64,000 nt of DNA from CAZYBG01 sp964645155 (lineage in GTDB: Bacteria > Pseudomonadota > Alphaproteobacteria > Rhodobacterales > Rhodobacteraceae), in contig CAZYBG010000005.1 of the NCBI GenBank assembly GCA_964645155.1, forward strand, positions 9,467-73,466. The letters run 5' to 3'. How positions within the stretch are numbered: position 1 is the first letter of the stretch; each line of letters starts with the position of its first letter. Shown here in pieces: positions 50,657-58,692 of this stretch. The notes beneath the pieces were generated by a model. The model did no database searches, had not been told where the DNA came from, and saw only the letters and a list, made by a program, of their open reading frames with translations. Made by a program: the position numbers and the translations under genes.

Positions 50657-51112
50657 ATGCGCAAGTTTCTCGTCGTTCTCGACGACAGCCGCGAGTGTCT
50701 GAATGCCATGCGCTTCGCCGCGATGCGGGCCGCCAAGACCGGCGGCGGCGTCATCATCCTTTCGGTCATCCCGCCCGAGGAGTTCCAGCACTGGATCGGC
50801 GTCGGCGACATCATCCGCGAGGAGGCGCGGGAGCGCATCGAGGCGCATTTCGAGGTGTTCGCCAAGTGGATGCACGACAAGCAGGGGGTCGATCCCGAAC
50901 TCGTCATCCGCGAAGGCGAGCCCGTTCCCGAGATCCTGGACCTGATCCGGGACGACCCCGAGATCGGCGTCCTGGTCCTCGGCGCGGGGTCGGACAAGGC
51001 CGGGCCCGGCCCGCTGGTGACCCAGCTCACCCGCTCGGCCGGCACGCTGCCGGTGCCCATCACCATCGTTCCCGGCGAGTTGTCGAAAGAGCGGCTCGAG
51101 GCGGTGACCTGA
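50657..51112 (+). CDS. Universal stress protein (UspA family)
   Basis: The 151-residue cytoplasmic protein has the USP alpha/beta fold: MRKFLVVLDDSRECLNAMRFA at the start and IGVLVLGAGSDKAGPGPLVTQLTRSAGTLPVPITIVPG at the end. The G-x-x-G-x-x(9)-S/T nucleotide motif is only partly kept. It is commonly found next to nfuA in this family of bacteria; here a divergent two-gene cassette separates them. The stress signal is not evident. Confidence 0.88.
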   Translation: MRKFLVVLDDSRECLNAMRFAAMRAAKTGGGVIILSVIPPEEFQHWIGVGDIIREEARERIEAHFEVFAKWMHDKQGVDPELVIREGEPVPEILDLIRDDPEIGVLVLGAGSDKAGPGPLVTQLTRSAGTLPVPITIVPGELSKERLEAVT

Positions 51113-51139
51113 GGGCGCAGTGCCATCGCCCCGCCCGGT

Positions 51140-51553
51140 TCAGGCGGCACCCATCAGCCGCAGGGCAAGGGTCAGCTGGCAGCCGAAGCCGATCAGGAAC
51201 AGGACGGTGCGGACGACCGGAAGCGCCAGGATGTGGACGACGTAGTGGCCAAGGCGCACCCAGAAATAGATCGCGGCGGCAGAAGCAGTCAGCCCGTCGC
51301 CATGGCCCAGCAGCCCCACCATCAGCGCAAGCGGCGCAAAGACCACCAAGTTCTCTACAGCGTTGTAGTGCGCCCGTTTGGCGCGGAGCGCCCAGTCGGC
51401 ATTGTGGGGGTGGGCGCCGGTCGGGTCCCAGACGGCGGCTACCGGACCGAGCTGGACAATCAGCTGGAGGATATAGGGCACCCAGAGCAGTGCGGTCAGC
51501 GCGGCGACACGTGTGAGCCAGACGAGTTCAGGCGAAAGGGCTTCGGGGGTCAT
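51140..51553 (-). CDS. MAPEG family protein
   Basis: The 137-residue membrane protein has four hydrophobic segments. The family pattern is RAKRAHYNAVENLVVFAPLAL (conserved R/N-x-x-E-N) and VRLGHYVVHILALPVVRT. MAPEG proteins act in eicosanoid and glutathione metabolism in eukaryotes; bacterial members are largely unassigned, some with glutathione transferase activity. It is divergent from an HxlR regulator and is its likely target. Confidence 0.88.
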   Translation of the reverse strand: MTPEALSPELVWLTRVAALTALLWVPYILQLIVQLGPVAAVWDPTGAHPHNADWALRAKRAHYNAVENLVVFAPLALMVGLLGHGDGLTASAAAIYFWVRLGHYVVHILALPVVRTVLFLIGFGCQLTLALRLMGAA

Positions 51554-51628
51554 GACGAGCTCCGTTCAGGATTGCGCAGAACTCGGGCTTAGCCTTTCCT
51601 GGCCGTTCTCGTAAGAATGCACAGACAT

Positions 51629-51641
51629 GACATATACTGTC
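51629..51641. promoter_or_regulatory. Candidate HxlR operator overlapping a -10 element
   Basis: GACA-TATAC-TGTC is an inverted repeat in the MAPEG/hxlR divergent region. It overlaps TATACT (51633-51638), a good -10 match for hxlR. A second ATACTG copy at 51649-51654 gives a direct repeat with a 15-base period. An autoregulatory operator also covering the MAPEG promoter would fit. Confidence 0.4.
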
Positions 51642-51659
51642 CAAAGGGATACTGACTTC

Positions 51660-52004
51660 ATGCGAAAGCAACGCCACAAGATCGAGCGCCTCGATGCCTG
51701 CCCGATGGAGGCGACGCTCGACCTGATCGGCGGGAAGTGGAAGGGCGTCATTCTTTACCGGCTCAGCACGAGGATGCATCGCTTCAACGAGTTGCACCGC
51801 CTTGTTTGCATGGTCACGCCACGCACTCTTGCCAAGCAGCTGCGCGAACTGGAGGCTGACGGCCTTGTCCACCGCAAGGTCTATGCCGAAGTGCCGCCGC
51901 GCGTCGAATACACGCTGACGGAAACCGGCCGGACCCTAGCGCCGATCCTCGCCGCAATGAAGGTCTGGGGCGAGGAGCACGTGCTGAAGCCGGCGGCCCC
52001 TTAG
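51660..52004 (+). CDS. HxlR-type winged-helix transcriptional regulator
   Basis: The 114-residue regulator has the HxlR core: ERLDACPMEATLDLIGGKWKGVILYRL, then RFNELHRLVCMVTPRTLAKQLRELEADGLV, and RVEYTLTETGRTL. Cys14 matches the redox or electrophile-sensing cysteine of YodB/HypR-like members. I chose ATG at 51660 because an upstream ATG at 51627 precedes the likely -10 element. Its stop codon TAG is inside the Irr box of nfuA. It probably controls the divergent MAPEG gene. Confidence 0.88.
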   Translation: MRKQRHKIERLDACPMEATLDLIGGKWKGVILYRLSTRMHRFNELHRLVCMVTPRTLAKQLRELEADGLVHRKVYAEVPPRVEYTLTETGRTLAPILAAMKVWGEEHVLKPAAP

Positions 52005-52016
52005 AACCGTTCTAAA
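52001..52016 (+). promoter_or_regulatory. Irr box (iron control element) upstream of nfuA
   Basis: TTAGAACCGTTCTAAA is a perfect TTAGAA-N3-TTCTAA inverted repeat, the published ICE motif for the haem-responsive Fur-family regulator Irr. It ends two bases before the TTGACA of the nfuA promoter, and the hxlR stop codon lies within it. Repression of iron-sulfur assembly in low iron would fit. Confidence 0.8.
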
Positions 52017-52018
52017 CC

Positions 52019-52047
52019 TTGACAGTTCGGACCGGCAGGCGCATATC
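52019..52047 (+). promoter_or_regulatory. Candidate sigma-70 promoter of nfuA
   Basis: A perfect -35 TTGACA (52019-52024) is followed after 17 bases by CATATC (52042-52047), a weak -10. The start codon of nfuA is 28 bases further on. Confidence 0.55.
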
Positions 52048-52074
52048 CGACTGCAATCGTCGGAGATCCCTTCC

Positions 52075-52638
52075 ATGTTCATCCAGACCGAATCCACCCC
52101 GAACCCCGCGACGCTGAAGTTCCTGCCCGGGCAGACGGTGCTCGAGGCCGGAACGGCCGACTTTCCGACGGCGCCGGCAGGGGCGAAATCGCCGCTCGCG
52201 CGCCGGATCTTCGCGGTCGACGGCGTCACCGGCGTGTTCCTCGGCACCGACTTCGTGACCGTGACCAAGGCCGAAGGCGTCGCCTGGGAGCATATCAAGC
52301 CGGCCATCCTCGGCGCGGTGATGGAGCACTTCCAGTCCGGTCAGCCGACCCTCGAGGGCGAGGCGGCAGGCGGCGACGGCCATGCGAGCCACGATGGCCC
52401 CGACGCCGGGATCGTGAGCCAGATCAAGGAGCTGCTGGATACCCGGGTCCGCCCGGCCGTGGCGCAGGACGGCGGCGACATCACGTTCCACGGCTTTGAC
52501 CGCGGCATCGTCTACCTGCACATGCAGGGCGCCTGCGCGGGCTGCCCCTCGTCCACGCTGACCCTGAAGATGGGCATCGAGAACCTGCTCCGGCACTACA
52601 TCCCCGAGGTCATCGAGGTGCGGCCGGTTGCGGCCTGA
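52075..52638 (+). CDS. nfuA: Iron-sulfur cluster carrier NfuA (NifU family)
   Basis: The 187-residue protein has an N-terminal Nfu domain (MFIQTESTPNPATLKFLPG, and SPLARRIFAVDGVTGVFLG). The C-terminal NifU domain carries the cluster-binding CAGCPSS motif near residue 160. It accepts a [4Fe-4S] cluster and passes it to target enzymes. The gene is preceded by an Irr box and a TTGACA promoter, which implies iron regulation. It overlaps tsaB by 11 bases. Confidence 0.95.
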   Translation: MFIQTESTPNPATLKFLPGQTVLEAGTADFPTAPAGAKSPLARRIFAVDGVTGVFLGTDFVTVTKAEGVAWEHIKPAILGAVMEHFQSGQPTLEGEAAGGDGHASHDGPDAGIVSQIKELLDTRVRPAVAQDGGDITFHGFDRGIVYLHMQGACAGCPSSTLTLKMGIENLLRHYIPEVIEVRPVAA

Positions 52639-53284
52639 GCCGCTGATCCTTGCCTTCGACACATCGGCCGCGCACTGCGCGGCCGCTTTGCTTTCGGGCG
52701 ACACGATCCTTGCGGAGCGCGTCGAGCCCATGGCGAAGGGCCAGGCGGAGCGGTTGCTGGGGCTGCTCGGCGAGGTTCTGGCCGAGGCCGGCGCCGGCTG
52801 GCGCGACCTTTCCGCGATCGGCGTCGGCACCGGGCCCGGCAACTTCACCGGCATCCGCCTTTCGGTGGCAGCGGCGCGCGGCCTCTCGCTCGGCCTCGGC
52901 ATCCCCGCGATCGGCGTCTCGTCTCTGGAGGCTGCCGCCCACGGGCTGTCGCCGCCGGTCCTCGTCGCGCTCGACGCGCGCCGGGGCGAGGTCTACCTCC
53001 AGTTCTTCGACCGGGCCGGGGGCGCCGGGGCGGTGCTGGCCGCGGCCGGCACGCTGCCCGCCTGGGCCTTCGCCGCGACCCGCGTGACCGGCGACGCGGC
53101 GTCCTCGGTCGCCGCGCTCCTGCCCGGCGCCGCGGTCGTGGCGCCGCGCGACCCGGTCGCCGTCGCCGTCGCCCGCATCGCGGCAACGCGCTGGGCAACG
53201 GCGCAGCCGCGGCCGGCCCCGGTCTACCTTCGGCTGGCCGACGCGATGCCGCCGCGCGCGCCGGTCCCCGAAGCCCTGTCATGA
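52628..53284 (+). CDS. tsaB: tRNA threonylcarbamoyladenosine biosynthesis protein TsaB
   Basis: The 218-residue ASKHA-fold protein has LILAFDTSAAHCAAALLSGD at the start, then GVGTGPGNFTGIRLSVAAARGLSLG and VALDARRGEVYLQFF. It forms the TsaBDE complex for the t6A modification of tRNA. The start is TTG at 52628 inside the nfuA end. It overlaps rimI by four bases, giving the conserved nfuA-tsaB-rimI order. Confidence 0.93.
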   Translation: MRPEPLILAFDTSAAHCAAALLSGDTILAERVEPMAKGQAERLLGLLGEVLAEAGAGWRDLSAIGVGTGPGNFTGIRLSVAAARGLSLGLGIPAIGVSSLEAAAHGLSPPVLVALDARRGEVYLQFFDRAGGAGAVLAAAGTLPAWAFAATRVTGDAASSVAALLPGAAVVAPRDPVAVAVARIAATRWATAQPRPAPVYLRLADAMPPRAPVPEALS

Positions 53285-53700
53285 CACCGGCCGATCTGGC
53301 ACGGCTCCACGCGGAGACGTTCCTGTCGCCGCGGCCATGGACGGCGGCCGAGTTCGCAGGCGTCCTGGGCGGCCCGGGCGCCTTCCTGCTGACCGAGGGT
53401 GCAGCGTTTCTGGTCGGCCGCGCCGCGGGCGGCGATGCCGAACTCCTGACGCTCGTGGTGCCGGCCACGGCGCGCCGGCAGGGCCTGGGGCGCCGGCTCC
53501 TCGCCGGATTCGAGGCAGAGGCGGTGCGCCGCGCGGCCCGCGACGGATATCTCGAGGTCGCCGCCGACAACGGCCCGGCGCGCGCGCTCTATGGCGCCGC
53601 TGGGTGGCGCGAGGTCGGGCGCCGCCGCGCCTACTACGCCCGGCCGGGCGGCGCCCCGGTCGATGCGCTGACGCTCGCGAAGCGGTTCGGCGATGGCTGA
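53281..53700 (+). CDS. rimI: Ribosomal protein S18 alanine N-acetyltransferase (RimI-type GNAT)
   Basis: The 139-residue GNAT acetyltransferase has the acetyl-CoA loop RRQGLGRRLLAGFEAEA and the later VAADNGPARALYGAAGWREVGRRRAYY (motif B with the N-x-x-A-x-x-L-Y signature). Its place directly after tsaB supports RimI. ATG overlaps the tsaB stop. Confidence 0.9.
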   Translation: MTPADLARLHAETFLSPRPWTAAEFAGVLGGPGAFLLTEGAAFLVGRAAGGDAELLTLVVPATARRQGLGRRLLAGFEAEAVRRAARDGYLEVAADNGPARALYGAAGWREVGRRRAYYARPGGAPVDALTLAKRFGDG

Positions 53701-53768
53701 GACCGCGCCATCGGCCCTTATCCACGGCAGCCCGGCCCGGCCGCGGTGCCGCGCCTGCAAAATGGCGC

Positions 53769-53797
53769 TTGACCCCCTGCACCGCCTTCGCCCTAAT
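53769..53797 (+). promoter_or_regulatory. Candidate sigma-70 promoter of the BMP importer operon
   Basis: TTGACC (53769-53774) is followed after 17 bases by CCTAAT (53792-53797), five and four matches to consensus. It lies in the 189-base gap after rimI and gives a leader of about 85 bases. A small hairpin, CGGGA-CGA-TCCCG, lies in that leader. Nothing else is recognisable in the gap. Confidence 0.5.
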
Positions 53798-53889
53798 TCC
53801 GCGACGATCCGCAAGAGATCACGCGAGTTTCTGATGGCTGCCGGGCGCGGGACGATCCCGGAGGCCGATACACCAACCGGGAGACATCC

Positions 53890-54885
53890 ATGACAACGAT
53901 GCAGACATTCCTCGGCGCCGCCGCCGCGCTGGGCCTTGTGGCCGGCGCCGCAACGGCCGAGCCGGCGCTCATCTTCGATCTTGGCGGCAAGTTCGACAAG
54001 TCGTTCAACGAAGCCGCGTTCAATGGTGCCGAACGGTGGCGGACCGAGACGGGGGGCAGCTACCGCGAGATCGAGATGCAGTCCGAGGCGCAGCGCGAGC
54101 AGGCGCTTCGCCGGCTGGCCGAGTCCGGTTCCAACCCGATCGTGATGACGGGCTTCGCGTTCGGCGACGTCCTGAACCAGGTCGCCCCGGACTACCCCGA
54201 CACCAGCTTCGCGATCATCGACGGGTTCGTCGAACAGCCGAACGTGCGCGCGATCCTGTTCTCGGAACACGAGGGCTCGTACCTGGTGGGGATGATGGCA
54301 GCAATGGCGTCGCAGTCGGGCACGGTCGGCTTCGTCGGCGGAATGGACATTCCCCTGATCCGCAAGTTCGCCTGCGGCTACGCCCAGGGCGTCAAGGCAG
54401 TGAACCCCGACGCCACGATCGTCGCCAACATGACAGGCACGACCCCGGCCGCCTGGAACGACCCGGTGAAGGGCGCCGAGCTTGCCAAGGCCCAGATCAG
54501 CCAGGGCGCGGACGTCGTCTACGCCGCGGCCGGCGGCACCGGCATCGGCGTGCTGCAGGCGGTGGCCGATGAAGGCAAGCTCGCCATCGGCGTCGACAGC
54601 AACCAGAACTACCTGCATCCCGGCTCGGTGCTGACCTCGATGCTGAAGCGGGTCGACAACGCCGTCTACGACGCGTTCACCGCGGGCGCCGAGCTCGAGA
54701 CCGGGATCGTGACGATGGACCTCGCCTCGGAAGGCGTCGGCTACGCGCTCGACGAGCATAACGCGAGCCTCGTGACCGACGAGATGAAGGCGGCCGTGGA
54801 CGACGCGGCGGCGAAGATCTCCTCGGGCGAGCTCGCGGTCCATGACTACATGTCGGACGACAGCTGCCCCGCGCTCACCTTCTGA
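53890..54885 (+). CDS. BMP family ABC transporter substrate-binding protein
   Basis: The 331-residue periplasmic protein of the basic membrane protein/PnrA family has a signal peptide ending ATAE. FDLGGKFDKSFNEAAFNGAERW, EHEGSYLVGMMAAMASQ and VGFVGGMDIPLIRKFACGYAQGV are the family landmarks. Relatives bind purine nucleosides such as guanosine or inosine. No lipobox is seen. The ATPase gene follows with no gap. Confidence 0.93.
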   Translation: MTTMQTFLGAAAALGLVAGAATAEPALIFDLGGKFDKSFNEAAFNGAERWRTETGGSYREIEMQSEAQREQALRRLAESGSNPIVMTGFAFGDVLNQVAPDYPDTSFAIIDGFVEQPNVRAILFSEHEGSYLVGMMAAMASQSGTVGFVGGMDIPLIRKFACGYAQGVKAVNPDATIVANMTGTTPAAWNDPVKGAELAKAQISQGADVVYAAAGGTGIGVLQAVADEGKLAIGVDSNQNYLHPGSVLTSMLKRVDNAVYDAFTAGAELETGIVTMDLASEGVGYALDEHNASLVTDEMKAAVDDAAAKISSGELAVHDYMSDDSCPALTF

Positions 54886-56454
54886 ATGGACGCGGCATTG
54901 CCAGAGGGGCGGCCCGTGGCGGTCGCCCCCGCGATCGAACTGCGCGGCATCTCCAAGGCCTTCGGGCCGGTGCAGGCGAACAAGGATATCTCGATCCGCG
55001 TGATGCCCGGAACGATCCACGGCATCATCGGCGAGAACGGCGCCGGAAAGTCGACGCTGATGTCGATCCTGTACGGCTTCTACAAGGCCGATGCGGGCCA
55101 GATCTTCATCAACGGCATTCCGACTGAGATCACCGACAGCCAGGCTGCGATCCGCGCTGGCATCGGCATGGTGTTCCAGCACTTCAAGCTCGTGCAGAAC
55201 TTCACCGTGCTCGAGAACGTCGTGCTTGGCGCCGAGGACGGCGCGCTGCTCAGGCCGTCGCTGTCAAAGGCGCGAACGCTCCTGAAGCAGCTCGCCGAGG
55301 AATACGAACTGGAGGTCAATCCCGACGAGACGATCGAGGAGCTGTCGGTCGGCCACCAGCAGCGGGTGGAGATCCTGAAGGCGCTCTATCGCAAGGCCGA
55401 CATCCTGATCCTCGACGAGCCGACCGGCGTTCTGACCCCGCCGGAGGCCGACCACCTGTTCCGCATTCTCGAGGGGCTCAAGGCGCAGGGCAAGACGATC
55501 ATCCTCATCACCCACAAGCTGCGCGAGATCATGGAGGTGACCGACACGGTCAGCGTGATGCGCCGCGGCGAGATGACCGCGACCGTCGAGACGGCCGGGA
55601 CGAGCCCGGAGCAGCTAGCCGAGCTGATGGTCGGCCGCAAGGTGCTGCTGCGCGTCGACAAGAAGCCGGCCGCGCCCGGCCCGGTGGTGCTCGACGTCGA
55701 GAACCTCCGCGTCGTCGACGACGACGGGGTCGAGCGGCTGCGCGGCATCTCGCTGCAGGTGCGCGCCGGCGAGATCCTGGGCGTCGCCGGGGTCGCCGGC
55801 AACGGCCAGTCCGAGCTGCTCGAAGTCCTTGGCGGGATCGAGAAGGCGACCGGAACCGTCCGGATCGAGGGCGAGGAGATCGACCTGACCGGGCGGCGTT
55901 CCGATGGCGGCACGCGCCGCGCCAGCGGCATCGCGCATGTGCCCGAGGACCGCCAGCGGCTTGGCCTGATCCTCGATTTCATGGCGTGGGAGAACGTCGC
56001 CTTCGGCTACCACCACGCGCCCGCCTACCAGCACAACGCACTCCTCATGGACAACGCGGCCATCGTCGAGGACACCGAGGGCAAGATGGCGCGGTTCGAT
56101 GTGCGCCCGCCGAACCCGAGGCTGACGGCGCGCAGCTTCTCCGGCGGCAACCAGCAGAAGATCGTGCTCGCGCGCGAGATGGAGCGCAACCCGAGACTCC
56201 TCTTGGTCGGGCAGCCGACGCGCGGCGTCGACATCGGCGCGATCGAGTTCATCCACAAGCGCATCGTCGCGCTGCGCGACGCGGGCGCGGCCGTCCTTCT
56301 GGTCAGCGTCGAGCTCGACGAGATCCTGTCGCTGTCGGACCGCATCGCGGTGATGTTCGACGGCCGCATCATGGGCGAGCGGCTGCCCGGCGAGACCGAC
56401 GCGCGCGAGCTGGGGCTGCTGATGGCGGGGATCGAGGGGAGGAAGGCGGCTTGA
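54886..56454 (+). CDS. Nucleoside ABC transporter ATP-binding protein (two ATPase domains)
   Basis: The 522-residue protein has the duplicated NBDs typical of sugar and nucleoside importers. The first has GENGAGKST (about 47), LSVGHQQRVEILKAL and LILDEPTGVLTP. The second has a degenerate P-loop (GVAGNGQSEL, about 305) and FSGGNQQKIVLAREM with LLVGQPTRGVD. The second site probably does not hydrolyse ATP well, as in this family. ATG follows the BMP stop immediately. Confidence 0.93.
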   Translation: MDAALPEGRPVAVAPAIELRGISKAFGPVQANKDISIRVMPGTIHGIIGENGAGKSTLMSILYGFYKADAGQIFINGIPTEITDSQAAIRAGIGMVFQHFKLVQNFTVLENVVLGAEDGALLRPSLSKARTLLKQLAEEYELEVNPDETIEELSVGHQQRVEILKALYRKADILILDEPTGVLTPPEADHLFRILEGLKAQGKTIILITHKLREIMEVTDTVSVMRRGEMTATVETAGTSPEQLAELMVGRKVLLRVDKKPAAPGPVVLDVENLRVVDDDGVERLRGISLQVRAGEILGVAGVAGNGQSELLEVLGGIEKATGTVRIEGEEIDLTGRRSDGGTRRASGIAHVPEDRQRLGLILDFMAWENVAFGYHHAPAYQHNALLMDNAAIVEDTEGKMARFDVRPPNPRLTARSFSGGNQQKIVLAREMERNPRLLLVGQPTRGVDIGAIEFIHKRIVALRDAGAAVLLVSVELDEILSLSDRIAVMFDGRIMGERLPGETDARELGLLMAGIEGRKAA

Positions 56455-56495
56455 CCACGCATGCCCCCGCCGCGCGGCCACCTCTCAGCGCTCGC

Positions 56496-56522
56496 CCGAT
56501 GGCGGCGTGCCGCCAGCATCGG
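56496..56522 (+). other. Intercistronic hairpin before the nucleoside permease genes
   Basis: An outer CCGAT/ATCGG and an inner GGCGG/CCGCC close on CGTG, with a three-base AGC bulge on the 3' arm. It ends nine bases before the GAGGGGAG ribosome site of the first permease. It could protect the upstream mRNA or tune permease translation. Confidence 0.45.
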
Positions 56523-56539
56523 CGGCGAGGGGAGTCCTG

Positions 56540-57637
56540 ATGAACCGCCTGCCGGTCTGGGCCGATGTCGCGCTGGTGCCGATCCTGTCGCTGCTGCTCG
56601 CGCTCATCATTTCGGCGCTGGTGATCCTCGCCATCGGCGCCGACCCGGTCGAGGCGATGACGACGATGCTGCAGGGCGCGGTGGGGTCGTCCTACGGGTG
56701 GGGCTACACGCTCTACTACGCGACCTCGTTCATCTTCACCGGCCTTGCGGTGACGGTCGCGTTCCATGCCGGGCAGTTCAACATCGGCGGCGAGGGGCAG
56801 GCGCAGATCGGCGGCCTTGGCGTCGCCATCGTCTGCCTGTCGATCGCCTGGCCGCACTGGACGCTGGCGCTGCCCGCCGCGATGATCGGCGCGGCGCTCT
56901 TCGGCGCGGCCTGGGCGGCGATCCCGGCGTGGTTGCAGGCACGGCGCGGCAGCCACATCGTCATCACGACGATCATGTTCAACTACATCGCCGCCTCGCT
57001 GATCGTCTATCTGCTGGTCAACGTCTTCCGCCCGCCGGGTTCGATGGACCCGGCGACCGCGCGCTTTCCGGCCGGTGCCAACCTGCCGACGCTGCATGAC
57101 ATGCCGCTGATCGGCGGCCTCTTCACACCGGCGGCGCCGGTCAACATCACCTTTCTCCTCGCGCTGCTGGCCTGCTGGCTCGTCTGGCTCCTGCTCTGGC
57201 GCACCCGGCTTGGCTACGAGATCCGCGCGTTCGGCAAGTCGGAGCCGGCGGCGGTCTATGCCGGCATCTCGCCGACCCGGATCATCATGCTCTCCATGCT
57301 GATCTCGGGCGCGCTGGCGGGCCTCATGGCGATCAACAACGTGATGGGCGAAAGCGAGCGACTGGTCCTGAACTCGGCCGAGGGGGCCGGGTTCATCGGC
57401 ATCGCGGTCGCGCTGATGGGGCGGAACCATCCCGTCGGGGTCCTGCTCGCCGCGATCCTGTTCGGGATCCTCTACCAGGGCGGCGCCGAGATCGGGCTCT
57501 GGACGTCGATCCCGATCGAGTTGCGCACCGTCGTGCAGGCGCTGGTGATCCTCTTCACCGGCGCGCTCGACAACGCGATGCGGATGCTCGTCGGCCGGGC
57601 GTTCCGGGTCTTCGGCTGGAGCGGGAGGACGGCCTGA
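56540..57637 (+). CDS. Nucleoside ABC transporter permease 1
   Basis: The 365-residue integral membrane permease of the BPD_transp_2 family has about nine or ten helices. It contains GLAVTVAFHAGQFNIGGEGQAQIGGLG and later RAFGKSEPAAVYAGISPTRIIMLSMLISGALAGL, both typical of NupP/YufP proteins. I chose ATG at 56540 behind GGGGAG; an upstream GTG at 56507 would read through the hairpin. It overlaps permease 2 by one base (TGATG). Confidence 0.93.
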   Translation: MNRLPVWADVALVPILSLLLALIISALVILAIGADPVEAMTTMLQGAVGSSYGWGYTLYYATSFIFTGLAVTVAFHAGQFNIGGEGQAQIGGLGVAIVCLSIAWPHWTLALPAAMIGAALFGAAWAAIPAWLQARRGSHIVITTIMFNYIAASLIVYLLVNVFRPPGSMDPATARFPAGANLPTLHDMPLIGGLFTPAAPVNITFLLALLACWLVWLLLWRTRLGYEIRAFGKSEPAAVYAGISPTRIIMLSMLISGALAGLMAINNVMGESERLVLNSAEGAGFIGIAVALMGRNHPVGVLLAAILFGILYQGGAEIGLWTSIPIELRTVVQALVILFTGALDNAMRMLVGRAFRVFGWSGRTA

Positions 57638-58605
57638 TGGATTTCGCCACGCTCCTGCAGATCCTCGACTCGACGCTCCGGCTTGCGACGCCGCTCCTGC
57701 TCGCGTGCCTCGCCGGCCTGTTCTCCGAGCGTGCGGGCATCTTCGACATCGGGCTCGAGGGCAAGATGCTGATGGCGGCGATGGCCTCGGGCGCGGTCGC
57801 CTTCCTGACCGGGTCGGTCTGGATCGGGCTCCTCGCCGGGATCGTGGCCTCTGTCGCGCTGTCGCTGCTCCACGGACTCGCCTCGATCACCTTCCGCGGC
57901 AACCAGCTCATCTCCGGCGTCGCGCTCAACTTCCTCGCATCGGGGATCACCGTGCTGATCGCCGAGGATCTCTTCGGGCAGGGTGGCCGGACGCCGCCTC
58001 TCGCCGGCGATGCGCGGTTCCAGCCGCTCGCGCTGCCGTTCGCGGCCGAACTGCGCGGCGTTCCGGTGATCGGCCCGATCTATGCCGAGCTCATCTCGGG
58101 CCATTCGGCGCTGGTCTACGTCTCCCTGCTCATGGTGCCGCTCACGTGGTGGGTGCTCTTCCGGACGCGGTTCGGCCTCCGGCTCCGGGCGGTCGGCGAG
58201 AACCCGGAATCCGTCGACACCGCGGGCGTGTCGGTCGTGCGGCTGCGCTACACGGCGGTCTTCATCACCGGGATCCTCTGCGGTCTGGCCGGCGCCTACA
58301 TGGCCACGGCGCTGCAGGCGGGCTTCGGGCGCGAGATGACGGCCGGACGTGGCTACATCGCGCTTGCGGCGCTGATCTTCGCCAAGTGGCGCCCGTGGTA
58401 CGCGCTCTATGCCTGCCTGCTCTTCGGCTTCCTCCAGGCGCTCGCGCTCAGGCCGGACGTCATCGAGGGCGCCGTCGGGTTCGACGTGCCGGTGCCCGCG
58501 CTCGATGCGCTGCCCTACGTGCTGACGGTGATCGTGCTGGCGGGTTTCGTCGGCAAGGCGATCCCGCCGCGCGCCGGTGGCCAGCCCTACGTTAAGGAGC
58601 GCTGA
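57637..58605 (+). CDS. Nucleoside ABC transporter permease 2
   Basis: The 322-residue partner permease (NupQ/YufQ type) has about eight to ten helices. It shows GLFSERAGIFDIGLEGKMLMAAM and FRGNQLISGVALNFLASGITV, then VGENPESVDTAGVSVVRLRY (ATPase-contact loop). With the BMP protein and the double ATPase it completes a likely purine nucleoside importer. Confidence 0.93.
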   Translation: MDFATLLQILDSTLRLATPLLLACLAGLFSERAGIFDIGLEGKMLMAAMASGAVAFLTGSVWIGLLAGIVASVALSLLHGLASITFRGNQLISGVALNFLASGITVLIAEDLFGQGGRTPPLAGDARFQPLALPFAAELRGVPVIGPIYAELISGHSALVYVSLLMVPLTWWVLFRTRFGLRLRAVGENPESVDTAGVSVVRLRYTAVFITGILCGLAGAYMATALQAGFGREMTAGRGYIALAALIFAKWRPWYALYACLLFGFLQALALRPDVIEGAVGFDVPVPALDALPYVLTVIVLAGFVGKAIPPRAGGQPYVKER

Positions 58606-58692
58606 GCCCCTTAGTTCCGGGCAACCGTTTGACACCGTTCGGATATGGGCGCATGTCTGGGTCTACCCGAAACCCTCCCGGCCGGGCGCTCG

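Noticed and set aside
51627..51659. Upstream ATG giving an 11-residue longer HxlR protein
   Set aside because: The likely -10 element TATACT lies just after it, so that codon would not be in the transcript.
53693..53893. 66-codon open frame after rimI
   Set aside because: It overlaps both neighbours, covers the likely promoter of the BMP operon and has no recognisable features.
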